64,000 bases of DNA from Halobacteriovorax vibrionivorans (GTDB lineage Bacteria; Bdellovibrionota; Bacteriovoracia; Bacteriovoracales; Bacteriovoracaceae): assembly GCF_003346865.1 (NCBI RefSeq), contig NZ_QDKL01000001.1, forward strand, positions 1 to 64,000, given 5' to 3'. Below the pieces are notes generated by a model. The model searched no databases, was not told the DNA's origin, and saw only the letters and a program-made list of their open reading frames with translations. The position numbers and the translations under genes are program-made. The stretch's first letter is position 1; every line of letters starts with the position of its first letter. Shown one piece after another: positions 43,538 through 52,338 of the stretch.

Positions 43538-43762
43538 ATGGCCAGTCAACAAATTCCAGTAAGCCCGGTAACGGGAATAATTGCAGAAGAAAACGTCTTT
43601 ATCGATTTTGGTGAGCACGAAGGAAAATCTATCCTTGAGATCCAAGATACTCTTCCAGATTATTACGATTACTTAATCAACAAAAGAGAAGAAGGAATTT
43701 GCACAATTCGTCGCAACCAAGATAAGTCATTTAGACTTTACGTTTCAAATACACTTCAATAA
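43538..43762 (+). CDS. Small protein resembling DUF3820
   Basis: A 74-residue protein with GGGAGGGAAC just before ATG 43538. FGEHEGKSILEIQDTLPDYYDYLINKREEG has the pattern of DUF3820 (FGKYxGxxLxDLPxxYLxWF), a small fold related to exonuclease-associated and quorum-regulated proteins. The last part ends RNQDKSFRLYVSN. It is monocistronic upstream of the pst cluster. Function unknown. Confidence 0.6.
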   Translation: MASQQIPVSPVTGIIAEENVFIDFGEHEGKSILEIQDTLPDYYDYLINKREEGICTIRRNQDKSFRLYVSNTLQ

Positions 43763-43800
43763 ATTATATCGTGGGGCAGCAATGCCTGCCCTACTGTTTT

Positions 43801-43840
43801 CTTAACAAAATCTTAATAAACACCCTTTTCTCCCTATGCT
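43801..43840 (+). promoter_or_regulatory. Pho-box-like repeat and -10 before pstS
   Basis: CTTAACAAAAT followed by CTTAATAAACA gives two 11-base direct repeats, the spacing of E. coli Pho boxes (CTGTCATAAAT repeats). A possible -10 TATGCT lies at 43835-43840. The gap to the -10 (16 bases after the 18-base core) is longer than in E. coli. PhoB encoded in this cluster is the expected binder. Confidence 0.5.
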
Positions 43841-43889
43841 AAATTTCTTAGTGAGAACACACATTTAGCTATATTCGAGGAGACATAAA

Positions 43890-44885
43890 ATGATTAGAAA
43901 GCTCATTATACTTTGTGCCGCACTATCTGCACTAAGTGCTCATGCAATGAAAATTAATGCTGCTGGTGCTTCATTCCCATATGCCATTTACTCAAAATGG
44001 TTTTCAGAATACTCAAAACAAAATCCTGACGTACAATTCAATTACCAGCCAATTGGATCAGGTGGAGGTATTCGCCAACTAATTAAAGAAACAGTTGATT
44101 TTGGTGCCTCTGATGCTCCAATGAAAGAAAAAGATAAGAAGAAAGCAAAGTGGCCAGTACTTCACGTTCCAATGGTTTTAGGTGCAGTGGCGATTGCTTA
44201 TAATCACCCAGAAGTTAAAGATCAGCTTAAACTTGATGGTCCAACTTTAGCAGATATCTACCTTGGTAAAATCACAAAGTGGAATGCTCCACAAATTCAA
44301 AAATTAAATCCAGAAATGAAACTTCCAGAGAGTGATATTCTAGTTGTTCGTCGTGCTGATGGTTCAGGAACAACGAAGAATTTCGCTGACTACCTAGTCG
44401 ACGTAAGTTCAGAATGGAAGCAAAGAGTTGGAACTGGAAAGTCTCTAAGATGGCCAACAGGAATAGGAGCAAAAGGAAATGATGGTGTAACTTCAATGGT
44501 AGAAAACACTACTGGCACTATCACTTATATGGACCTTGCTCACGCCAGAAAGAATAATATCAAAACAGTTGCTCTAAAAAATAAAGCAGGTGTCTACATT
44601 AATCCAACAGTTGAAGCTGTATCAGCATCGGCCAAAGGATTTACTCCAAAAGGTAAAGAATTAACTGGCTCACTAATCAATAGTGCCGATAAAGATGCAT
44701 ATCCTATTAGTGCCTTAACTTATATTCTTTTACCAATGGTTGAGAAGGACCAAAAAAGAGTCGAGATCTATAAATTTGTAGAATGGGCCATAACTAAAGG
44801 TCAAAATTACGCAAAAGAGCTTTTCTACGCTCCATTACCAGAAGAACTTTCCAAAAAGGTTGTTAAGAAGGTAAAATCTCTTTAA
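43890..44885 (+). CDS. pstS: Periplasmic phosphate-binding protein
   Basis: A 331-residue protein with signal peptide (1-19, ending SAHA). It begins KINAAGASFPYAIYSKWFSEY and carries IGSGGGIRQLIKETVDFGASDAPM, with the phosphate-contacting loops, then VVRRADGSGTTKNFADYL, the PstS signature. Length matches PstS (about 320). It delivers phosphate to PstCA-PstB. GGAGACATAAA precedes the ATG, and a Pho-box-like repeat lies upstream. The stop overlaps pstC by one base. Confidence 0.96.
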   Translation: MIRKLIILCAALSALSAHAMKINAAGASFPYAIYSKWFSEYSKQNPDVQFNYQPIGSGGGIRQLIKETVDFGASDAPMKEKDKKKAKWPVLHVPMVLGAVAIAYNHPEVKDQLKLDGPTLADIYLGKITKWNAPQIQKLNPEMKLPESDILVVRRADGSGTTKNFADYLVDVSSEWKQRVGTGKSLRWPTGIGAKGNDGVTSMVENTTGTITYMDLAHARKNNIKTVALKNKAGVYINPTVEAVSASAKGFTPKGKELTGSLINSADKDAYPISALTYILLPMVEKDQKRVEIYKFVEWAITKGQNYAKELFYAPLPEELSKKVVKKVKSL

Positions 44886-45829
44886 TGAAATTATTAAAAG
44901 ACTTCAGGCCATCATCTCCTAGTTATCAGGATAAGATGGCCTATACTACACTAAGATTTTTTTCACTTGTTGTAATTGTTCTCCTACTTATTATGATAGG
45001 ACAATTATTCTTTGCAAGTCGCGAAGCCTTTAATGAATTTGGCTTTGCTTTTATCACAGATGACTTCTGGAATCCCATCGATGATGAGTTTGGAGCACTT
45101 CCCTTTATTTTTGGAACGGTTGTAACATCTCTACTTGCACTTTTAATTGCAGGACCAGTAAGTGTAAGTGTTGCACTTTATATTACAGAATACCTTCCAA
45201 AATCTCTTTCAAATATTTTAGGGACATTTGTTGAACTTATTGCAGCGGTGCCAAGTATTATCTTTGGTCTTTGGGGACTTTATTACTTAGCTCCTTTTGT
45301 AAAAGATACTGTTACACCTGCTCTAAAATCAACTCTAGGATTTCTACCTCTATTTCAAGGTCCAAGTTTTGGAATCGGTATTTTAACTGCATCAATCATC
45401 TTAGCGATAATGATCATCCCAACGATTACTTCTGTAGCAAGAGAAGTTTTTCGCTCTGTAAGTATTCTACATAAAGAGGCAGCTCTAGGGCTTGGGGCGA
45501 CTAAATTTGAAATGATTAAAATTGCAGTACTTAAGCCAAGCTTTTCAGGTATCGTTGGTGCATTAGTTCTTGGCCTTGGACGTGCCTTAGGTGAAACAAT
45601 GGCCGTTGCAATGGTTATTGGAAATACACCTCAAATATCAAAATCAATTTTTGCCCCGGCTTCAACAATGGCCTCAGTTATGGCAAATGAATATGCAGAA
45701 GCTGAAAGTGATCTTCACCTATCAGCACTGTGCCTAGTTGGTCTTCTACTTTTTGTCGTCACTTTTGTCGTCAATCTAATTGCACGAACAATTGTATGGA
45801 GACAAACTAAAGGAAGGAGTAAGAAATGA
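44885..45829 (+). CDS. pstC: Phosphate ABC transporter permease
   Basis: A 314-residue inner-membrane permease with six TM helices and a long periplasmic loop near residues 40-70. The ABC-permease EAA loop is present (REVFRSVSILHKEAALGLGATKFEMIK) followed by GLGRALGETMAVAMVIGN, matching PstC. It pairs with PstA. It begins one base inside the pstS stop, and its stop overlaps the pstA start by four bases. Confidence 0.95.
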   Translation: MKLLKDFRPSSPSYQDKMAYTTLRFFSLVVIVLLLIMIGQLFFASREAFNEFGFAFITDDFWNPIDDEFGALPFIFGTVVTSLLALLIAGPVSVSVALYITEYLPKSLSNILGTFVELIAAVPSIIFGLWGLYYLAPFVKDTVTPALKSTLGFLPLFQGPSFGIGILTASIILAIMIIPTITSVAREVFRSVSILHKEAALGLGATKFEMIKIAVLKPSFSGIVGALVLGLGRALGETMAVAMVIGNTPQISKSIFAPASTMASVMANEYAEAESDLHLSALCLVGLLLFVVTFVVNLIARTIVWRQTKGRSKK

Positions 45830-46686
45830 AACTATCCAAAAAAAGAGTCATAAAGAACCAACTCTTTCGAGGAACTTTAATACTAAGTTCTCTCATTGTA
45901 ATAATGCCACTTATTCTAATCTTCGTTTTCCTTCTACAAAAAGGTTCCACTTCGTTAAGCTTAGATTTTTTTCTAAATGATCCTAAACCTGTAGGAGAAG
46001 TTGGAGGCGGAATGAGACATGCAATCATCGGAACACTAATGATGGTTGCCCTAGGCTCATTTATAGCTGTTCCTGTAGGGACATTATGTGGTGTCTACTT
46101 AAGTGAGTACGGTAAAGGAAAAATTGCGCAAAGCCTACGCTTTACAATTGACCTCTTAACAGGTGTTCCATCAATTGTTGTCGGTATTTTTTCTTATTTA
46201 ATATTTGTTGTTAGCTTTAAATCATTTTCTGCCCTAGCAGGTGCTTTTGCTCTGAGTATTATCATTTTACCAATTGTTACACGTACAACTGAAGAGATTT
46301 TAAAACTTATTCCAAGACATGTTAGAGAAGCAGGACTGGCCCTAGGGTTACCTCGATGGCGAGTTATTTGGAATATAATTTTAAGAGGCTCAAGAAACTC
46401 TCTAACAACAGGGGTTATCCTGGCCATATCTCGTGCTGCTGGTGAAACAGCACCACTACTCTTTACAGCTTTTGGAAGTATGTATTTAAGCTTCCAAGTG
46501 ACAGGCCCAATGGCATCCCTTCCTGTCCAAATTTATAATTATGCAATAAGCCCCTATAAAGATTGGCAACAACAAGCTTGGGCCGGATCATTCACTTTAA
46601 TTATTATTGTTCTGGGACTAAATTTAAGTGCGAAATTTTTATTTAATACAAAGAAGCTTAAAAAATTCTTTGTGAGGAAATCATAA
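45826..46686 (+). CDS. pstA: Phosphate ABC transporter permease
   Basis: A 286-residue permease with six TM helices. The coupling loop reads IPRHVREAGLALGLPRWRVIW and is followed by AISRAAGETAPLLFTAFG, typical of PstA. GGGMRHAIIGTLMMV starts the permease core. It forms a heterodimer with PstC. It begins by ATGA overlap with pstC; its stop is shared with pstB (TAATG). Confidence 0.95.
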   Translation: MKLSKKRVIKNQLFRGTLILSSLIVIMPLILIFVFLLQKGSTSLSLDFFLNDPKPVGEVGGGMRHAIIGTLMMVALGSFIAVPVGTLCGVYLSEYGKGKIAQSLRFTIDLLTGVPSIVVGIFSYLIFVVSFKSFSALAGAFALSIIILPIVTRTTEEILKLIPRHVREAGLALGLPRWRVIWNIILRGSRNSLTTGVILAISRAAGETAPLLFTAFGSMYLSFQVTGPMASLPVQIYNYAISPYKDWQQQAWAGSFTLIIIVLGLNLSAKFLFNTKKLKKFFVRKS

Positions 46687-47453
46687 TGTCTAATAGCGAT
46701 ATCATTTTAGAAGTTAATAATATTCAAGCATGGTTTGGTGACTTTCAAGCAGTCAAAGGAATTGACCTAAAATATGAGAAGAATACGGTTAATGCCATTA
46801 TTGGCCCATCAGGTTGTGGTAAATCTACTTATATCCGTACCTTAAATCGTATCCACGAAGAAGTGGAAGGTGCACGCGTATCTGGAGAAGTCATATTAGA
46901 TGGTAAAGATATTTACGCACCAGACGCAGATCCTGTTGAAATCCGTCGCAAGATTGGAATGGTATTTCAAAAGCCAAACCCATTTGCGGCCATGAGTATT
47001 TATGACAATGTTGTTATTGGCCCACGTCTTTGGGGAAAGAAGAAAAAAAGTGAATTAGATGAGATTGCTTTTAATTGTCTTACAAAAGCAGCACTTTGGG
47101 ATGAGGTAAAGGACAAGCTTCACCAAGAAGGAACTTCACTCTCAGGTGGACAGCAGCAAAGACTTTGCATTGCTAGAACTCTTGCAACGAACCCTCCAAT
47201 TGTTCTAATGGATGAGCCAACATCTGCACTTGATCCAATTGCAACGGGTAAGATTGAAGATCTGATGAGTGAATTAAAAAAGGACTATACGGTAATTGTT
47301 GTAACTCACAATATGCAACAAGCTGCTCGTATTGCAGATTATACAAGCTTCTTCATCTTAGGTGAGCTTATCGAGCACGGCCTAAGTAGTGATGTATTTA
47401 CTAACCCAAAAGAAAAGAAAACAGAAGACTATATCACGGGTCGTTTTGGTTAA
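46686..47453 (+). CDS. pstB: Phosphate ABC transporter ATPase
   Basis: A 255-residue ABC ATPase: Walker A GPSGCGKST, Q-loop GMVFQKPNPF, signature LSGGQQQR, Walker B IVLMDEPTSALDP, and switch His in VVTHNMQQ. QKPNPFAAMSIYDNV is PstB-specific. It powers PstCA. The start is TAATG-coupled to pstA, and phoU starts 10 bases after its stop. Confidence 0.97.
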   Translation: MSNSDIILEVNNIQAWFGDFQAVKGIDLKYEKNTVNAIIGPSGCGKSTYIRTLNRIHEEVEGARVSGEVILDGKDIYAPDADPVEIRRKIGMVFQKPNPFAAMSIYDNVVIGPRLWGKKKKSELDEIAFNCLTKAALWDEVKDKLHQEGTSLSGGQQQRLCIARTLATNPPIVLMDEPTSALDPIATGKIEDLMSELKKDYTVIVVTHNMQQAARIADYTSFFILGELIEHGLSSDVFTNPKEKKTEDYITGRFG

Positions 47454-47463
47454 GGAGTAGGCC

Positions 47464-48078
47464 ATGGATTTAACAGTTGAAACACTTAGAAAAGATATTA
47501 CCGAAATGGCCGCTGTTGTGGAGAAGATTCTTCACGTAGCCGTTCAAGAAGATTCAAAGATTGAAGAGCTTCATGAATTAGAACATGAAATTAATGAATA
47601 TCATAAACTAGTTGATGACCATGTTTTTAAGTTTATTGCACTTAAGTCCCCTACTGCAATTGATCTGCGTACGGCCCTTGCAATTATGAAAATAAACTCA
47701 GAGCTTGAAAGACTTGGTGATGAGGCAGTTAACTTAAAACGTTACTTAATGAGAGTCGAAACTAATCGTGACTACTGCACGATCATTCAAGCAGAAGTTT
47801 TAGAAATGGTAAGAAAAAGTCTTATTGCCTTTGCTTCAAATAATACAAAGATGGCAACAGACGTAATTAAAGCGGACCAGGAAGTTAACTCTCTTCACAG
47901 AGACCTTGTTAAGAAGTTTTACCAATTATTAAAAGAAGGAAAAGCTGAAGTCGACGAAGGCTTTGCTATTATTCGCGTTTCAAAAATATTTGAGCGCTGT
48001 GGTGACCACGCTACAAATATTTGTGAAGATATCATTTTCCTAGAATCAGGACAGGATATTAGACACTCTGAAGATTAG
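47464..48078 (+). CDS. phoU: Phosphate signalling protein PhoU
   Basis: A 204-residue helical protein with two PhoU repeats: ERLGDEAVNLKRYL (first) and IFERCGDHATNICEDIIFL (second), with the acidic metal-binding E(R/K)xxD patterns. It signals phosphate sufficiency from PstSCAB to PhoR and limits uptake. Length slightly short of E. coli PhoU (241) but both repeats are intact. AAGGAG precedes the start. Confidence 0.94.
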   Translation: MDLTVETLRKDITEMAAVVEKILHVAVQEDSKIEELHELEHEINEYHKLVDDHVFKFIALKSPTAIDLRTALAIMKINSELERLGDEAVNLKRYLMRVETNRDYCTIIQAEVLEMVRKSLIAFASNNTKMATDVIKADQEVNSLHRDLVKKFYQLLKEGKAEVDEGFAIIRVSKIFERCGDHATNICEDIIFLESGQDIRHSED

Positions 48079-48095
48079 ATTATAAAGGTTAAATT

Positions 48096-48791
48096 ATGAA
48101 GGCCCTTATTGTTGAAGATGAAAACTCGATTGCTAAACTAATTGGTGTAAACTTAAAGAGCCTAGGTATTGATTTCGACATCGCACCAACAGGAAATAGC
48201 GCCATTGCCTGTATCGATTCAAATAACTATGAAATCTTTATTCTCGATCGAATGCTACCAGATCTAACTGGTGTTGAAATTTGTCGCTACATCAGAGGCC
48301 CAAAAGCACTAACAACGGCCGGGATTCTTTTTGTAACAGCTTTAACATCAAGCGAATCCATCATTGAAGGACTTGATGCTGGAGCCGATGACTATATCAC
48401 AAAACCTTTTGATATTGGCGTTCTTAAGGCCCGTATCACAAGTCTAAAAAGAAGAATTGAAGCTATCACAAAAGAAGACGCACAGCACGACAGTAAGACT
48501 TTTCAACATATGGGAATTACTGTCGACACCGAAAGCGTGACAACAAAAGTTGATGAAAAGCTCGTAAAATTAACAGTTTCGGAGTTTAAAATCCTCTGTG
48601 TACTCATATCAAGTCCTGGGAAAGTGTTTACAAGAAAGCAAATTGTCGATTTAATAAAGGGTGAAAATATATATGTAACAGATCGAACTGTTGACACACA
48701 TGTTTTTGCCTTACGAAAGAAACTCGGTGAGAAATCTAAAGTTATTGAAACAGTTCGAGGAATTGGCTATCGAGTAAAAAGTGAAGAATAA
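48096..48791 (+). CDS. phoB: Phosphate response regulator (OmpR/PhoB type)
   Basis: A 231-residue regulator. Receiver 1-120: EDE (8-10), phospho-acceptor Asp53 (FILDRMLP), TALTS and KPFD (Lys). C-terminal winged-helix domain (about 135-230) with LTVSEFKILCVLISSPGKVFTRKQIVDL and RTVDTHVFALRKKLGEKSKVIETVRGIGYRV. It should bind the repeats before pstS. Membership in this operon identifies it as PhoB. It overlaps phoR by 11 bases. Confidence 0.92.
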   Translation: MKALIVEDENSIAKLIGVNLKSLGIDFDIAPTGNSAIACIDSNNYEIFILDRMLPDLTGVEICRYIRGPKALTTAGILFVTALTSSESIIEGLDAGADDYITKPFDIGVLKARITSLKRRIEAITKEDAQHDSKTFQHMGITVDTESVTTKVDEKLVKLTVSEFKILCVLISSPGKVFTRKQIVDLIKGENIYVTDRTVDTHVFALRKKLGEKSKVIETVRGIGYRVKSEE

Positions 48792-50463
48792 CTTTTTTAA
48801 TTTTCTTAAAATAAAATTCCTAAACGATATCATCTTCTATCAAACGATACTTTTTTGTATCTCTCTACTCGTTATGGGCGTTGTCTTTATTGGAAATTTT
48901 AAAGATAACTTTATTCATTCAATAATTGAACAAGAACTCAGCTTATTCAAAAAAAATAATATATCAAAAATGTGTGAGTATAAATCTCCTCGCTCACAAT
49001 TTTATATACTCAATGCAAATAGAACAATTCGTTGTGGTGAAGCTAACTTTAAGATCAATGAGTTCAAAGGACTTAATCCAGGATCTTATAGAAGTGAGGA
49101 AGATCATATCTTTTATCACGAAACAATTACTTCAAAAGAAAAGGTCTATACTCTCTTTATAAAAATAAAATCAGATGCCTTGAAGTTAATGTCAAAAAGA
49201 GTATTTTCTAAACTCTTCTTGGCCATGGGCATACTTGGCTTCCTCTTTCTGGCAGGACAATTCTTTCTTTTTAAGCACTATTTCTCACCTCTATATAGTT
49301 TATTCAAGCTTTTTAGAATGAAGAATAAAATCGATACAAGCGATAGCCGCGACTACTGGGACTATATTGAATCAAAATCACAAAAGAACTTTAATAAACG
49401 AAGAGAATTAAAATTAGAGATCTTTAATACAAAACAGTACTACTCTGTCATCTTAAACTCAATTGATGACCCCGTTGTCGCTACAGATGATAAAGGAATA
49501 ATTGTTTTTTCAAATGACTCCTTTCGCAAGACCTTCTCTTCATTTAATGGAAAGTATCGCGGTGTAGAAATTATTAACATTATTCGAGACTATGACTTTA
49601 TCAATCTCATTAGAAAGAGTGGTTATAACGCTCACTTAATTCACAACTCTCAAGTAGAATTAAAAAGTGTCGAAGGAAGTAATCACGTCTATCAACTCAA
49701 AACAAGTAATATCAAATCAAAAAAGAAAAACCATGAGCTATTCTTTTACTTTAGCGATATTACAAAACTTCAAGATGTAAATAATATGAGAAGAGACTTC
49801 TTTGAAAATGTCTCACATGAAATTAAGACTCCCCTTACTTCTATAAAGGGATACTCTCAAACTTTACAATCGATTAATGAAGATAAAGATCAAGCCGAGA
49901 TCTTGGATATCATCTCTCAGAACGTTGATCGCCTAGACGAGTTAATTAATGGTATTTTATCTCTTTCAAAAATTGAAAACGAAGGAAAGATCGAAGTCGA
50001 AGAAATTAATATCCCAGAGTTTATTAATGCACTAATCAATGATTACCAATTAAAGCTCAATGAAAAAGATATTTCGATTCAAATTAATGAAGATAATCTT
50101 AAAACCTTAAATACAGATAAGAGACTACTCTATCACTGTATTTCAAATTTAATTACAAATGCCATTAAGTACTCTCTTGAAAATACACAAATAACCATCA
50201 ATTATTCTTCAAATAAAGATGGATCATATATTAGTGTTCAAGATCAAGGAGTTGGTATTCCAAATGATAAGATCGCCCGTATATTTGAGCGCTTTTATCG
50301 TGTCGATAGCTCTCGTAGCATAAATACTGGTGGAACGGGACTTGGACTTGCTATCACAAAGCATTCAGCACAAAAGATGGGTGCAATTATTGACGTTGAA
50401 AGTCAGCTTAATGAAGGAACGAAGTTTACAATCTTCTTTCCAAATAAAGTCATTGAATCTTAA
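48781..50463 (+). CDS. phoR: Phosphate sensor histidine kinase
   Basis: A 560-residue kinase starting at GTG inside the end of phoB. It has TM1 (about 20-40), a periplasmic segment of about 90 residues, TM2 (about 140-160), a PAS-like domain (about 220-320, DDPVVATDDKGIIVFSND), HisKA (FFENVSHEIKTPLTSIKGYS, His345 region) and HATPase (NLITNAIKYSL, DQGVGIPNDKI, GGTGLGLAITKH). The periplasmic segment is larger than in E. coli PhoR. PhoR senses Pst/PhoU status and phosphorylates PhoB. It is convergent with gpsA, sharing TTAA. Confidence 0.9.
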   Translation: MKNNFFNFLKIKFLNDIIFYQTILFCISLLVMGVVFIGNFKDNFIHSIIEQELSLFKKNNISKMCEYKSPRSQFYILNANRTIRCGEANFKINEFKGLNPGSYRSEEDHIFYHETITSKEKVYTLFIKIKSDALKLMSKRVFSKLFLAMGILGFLFLAGQFFLFKHYFSPLYSLFKLFRMKNKIDTSDSRDYWDYIESKSQKNFNKRRELKLEIFNTKQYYSVILNSIDDPVVATDDKGIIVFSNDSFRKTFSSFNGKYRGVEIINIIRDYDFINLIRKSGYNAHLIHNSQVELKSVEGSNHVYQLKTSNIKSKKKNHELFFYFSDITKLQDVNNMRRDFFENVSHEIKTPLTSIKGYSQTLQSINEDKDQAEILDIISQNVDRLDELINGILSLSKIENEGKIEVEEINIPEFINALINDYQLKLNEKDISIQINEDNLKTLNTDKRLLYHCISNLITNAIKYSLENTQITINYSSNKDGSYISVQDQGVGIPNDKIARIFERFYRVDSSRSINTGGTGLGLAITKHSAQKMGAIIDVESQLNEGTKFTIFFPNKVIES

Positions 50464-51497
50464 TCAATTTCAAACTTAATTGGTGCCTTCATAAGTTTTT
50501 CTAAAACCTCTTCAACATTAGCATCATTATAAAGGACTTCATAAAGCCCTTTAAAAATTCGAGCTCGTATATCGTACTTCTCAGCTAGAAGAAAAGCAGC
50601 TTTTGTCGTCTTATAACCTTCAACAACAGTACGCTGAGAATTAATGATATCAAGTGGCTTACGCCCTTTTGCAATCTCTAATCCAAAGGTCTTATTCCTT
50701 GAGAGGCCACCAGTGGTCGTTAAGATTAAGTCCCCCATTCCACTTAGCCCATAGAATGTTTCAGGACGTGCATTGAAGACTTTTCCAAAGCGAAGCATCT
50801 CCACAATTCCACGTGTAATCATGGCCGCACGAGTGTTGTGGTTATAGCCTAGACCTTCGACAATACCACCAGCAATAGCAAGAACGTTCTTAAGTGCTCC
50901 TCCTAAGAGAACACCTTTAATGTCATAGCTAGGAAGTGCTTTAAAATATGGAGTATCAAGCTTCGTTGCGATATCCATTAGAACTTTTTTAGATCGTCCA
51001 GCAATTGTGACTAGAGTAATCTGTTTTTCCATTATTTCTTTTGCGAAACTTGGGCCAGATAAGAAAGTAATATAGTCACGATATTGTGGGAAGAAATCAT
51101 TAAAGAGGTCATCACTCAACTCAAGAGTTTCTGGATCAATCCCTTTAGATAAACTAATAATAGGAATTTCTCTTTTAAGATAGCCTTCAAAGCGATCAAG
51201 ATTTTCGCTAAAGAAGGTACGAATTCCGTGAGTTGGAAGACCTGATACAACAAGTTCTAGATCATCCTCAAAATTCGTATCAAACTCATCCCACTCGATT
51301 ATGGCCTTGATATTACCATCAAGTTTAATACCAGGAAGGTAGACTGAGTTTTCACGATCATCATTGATATTTTGATAAACATCTTCTGATCGAACTTTTA
51401 AAATTACATGTTCAAATTTATTGGCAAGGATTGAAGCAATTGATGTTCCAAAGGCACCCGCGCCAACAACTAGTGCTGTCTTATAAATTTTTGTCAT
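50460..51497 (-). CDS. gpsA: Glycerol-3-phosphate dehydrogenase [NAD(P)+]
   Basis: A 345-residue enzyme. VVGAGAFGTSIASILANK is the Rossmann motif; SLSKGIDPETL and FLSGPSFAKEIMEKQ are family-specific, GVLLGGALKNVLAIAGGIVEGL contains catalytic Lys, and ARAAMITRGIVEMLRFG plus GLSGMGDLILTTTGGLSRN (with SRN) complete the GpsA signature. It reduces dihydroxyacetone phosphate to sn-glycerol-3-phosphate for phospholipids. It starts in ATGA overlap with the DUF493 gene, last in the kds operon. Confidence 0.95.
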   Translation of the reverse strand: MTKIYKTALVVGAGAFGTSIASILANKFEHVILKVRSEDVYQNINDDRENSVYLPGIKLDGNIKAIIEWDEFDTNFEDDLELVVSGLPTHGIRTFFSENLDRFEGYLKREIPIISLSKGIDPETLELSDDLFNDFFPQYRDYITFLSGPSFAKEIMEKQITLVTIAGRSKKVLMDIATKLDTPYFKALPSYDIKGVLLGGALKNVLAIAGGIVEGLGYNHNTRAAMITRGIVEMLRFGKVFNARPETFYGLSGMGDLILTTTGGLSRNKTFGLEIAKGRKPLDIINSQRTVVEGYKTTKAAFLLAEKYDIRARIFKGLYEVLYNDANVEEVLEKLMKAPIKFEID

Positions 51498-51748
51498 AGA
51501 GACATTATACCATGAAGGCGAGAAACTCTTTCATAAATTGTTAACACTTCATCTGCACTATTGCATTTGACGTTGAAAGTAAAAGAAATATACTTACCTG
51601 TTTTAGACGGTCTTTCATGGTGTGGCTCTGCGCCAACGGCCATAATTAATTCATCTCGGTTGCTATCATTTCCGATAAATTTAAAATTATATTCTGCAGG
51701 CCAATCGTATTGATCATTTAATAGGCCTTTTAACTTCTCCATATCCAT
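51494..51748 (-). CDS. DUF493 (YbeD-like) protein
   Basis: An 84-residue protein of the DUF493/YbeD family: LLNDQYDWPAEYNFKFIGNDSN, then SKTGKYISFTFNVKCNSADEVLTIYERVSRLHGIMSL, which ends in the family's common -xxxPGVxxxL-like strand. YbeD is a small ACT-like fold protein with no proven role; members often lie near lipoic-acid or envelope genes. TAGGAG precedes the ATG. It sits between kdsC and gpsA in the same operon. Confidence 0.8.
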   Translation of the reverse strand: MDMEKLKGLLNDQYDWPAEYNFKFIGNDSNRDELIMAVGAEPHHERPSKTGKYISFTFNVKCNSADEVLTIYERVSRLHGIMSL

Positions 51749-51759
51749 AATATCAACTC

Positions 51760-52335
51760 CTACTTTGGCCAGCTCGATTTAAAATCAATTGGTTTGTCAT
51801 CAAAGTCTAAAACCTCGGGAACAATTCCATGTACGTAGCGAAAAATATCAATCATCTCTCTAGCTGCACCATGCCCACCCTCTCTTTGAGTCACATAATC
51901 ACAAAACATTTTGATTTCATGTGAGGCATGAGGTGTTGTGACAGCAAATCCTGCAGCCTTTAAAAGTGGTACATCAAAGAATTCATCGCCCATAAAAAGA
52001 ACCTCATGTGGTTCAAAGCCAAGATCTAAGACTTTCTTAAAAGCAACTCTCTTATCTTCATCACCTAAAAAAGCAAAGTCTAGTTTAAGATTATTCACAA
52101 AGCGTTCTTGAACACCTTTTGATGCTCCTCCTGAGATAACACCAACTTTAAAACCTGCTCTCATAAGTAGCTTTAGTGCGTATCCATCAGATGTATGAGA
52201 TGAGCGATTAAAGCCCATTTCATCATCTTGATACCAAACGTGCCCCGGCGTTAGGACACCATCAATATCAAATGCTAATACTTTGATATCTTTTAATTTG
52301 TCTTTAAAATCTTGTGCTTTTGTAAATAAATCCAT
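51760..52335 (-). CDS. kdsC: 3-deoxy-D-manno-octulosonate 8-phosphate phosphatase
   Basis: A 191-residue HAD phosphatase: LAFDIDGVLTPGHVWY (nucleophile and acid Asp), GVISGGASKGVQERF, and MGDEFFDVPLL with the motif IV Asp. Length and the DGYALKLLMRAG segment match KdsC, which hydrolyses Kdo-8-phosphate to Kdo. It lies directly after kdsA (three bases apart) and completes the Kdo branch together with kdsB. Confidence 0.9.
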   Translation of the reverse strand: MDLFTKAQDFKDKLKDIKVLAFDIDGVLTPGHVWYQDDEMGFNRSSHTSDGYALKLLMRAGFKVGVISGGASKGVQERFVNNLKLDFAFLGDEDKRVAFKKVLDLGFEPHEVLFMGDEFFDVPLLKAAGFAVTTPHASHEIKMFCDYVTQREGGHGAAREMIDIFRYVHGIVPEVLDFDDKPIDFKSSWPK

Positions 52336-52338
52336 TAA

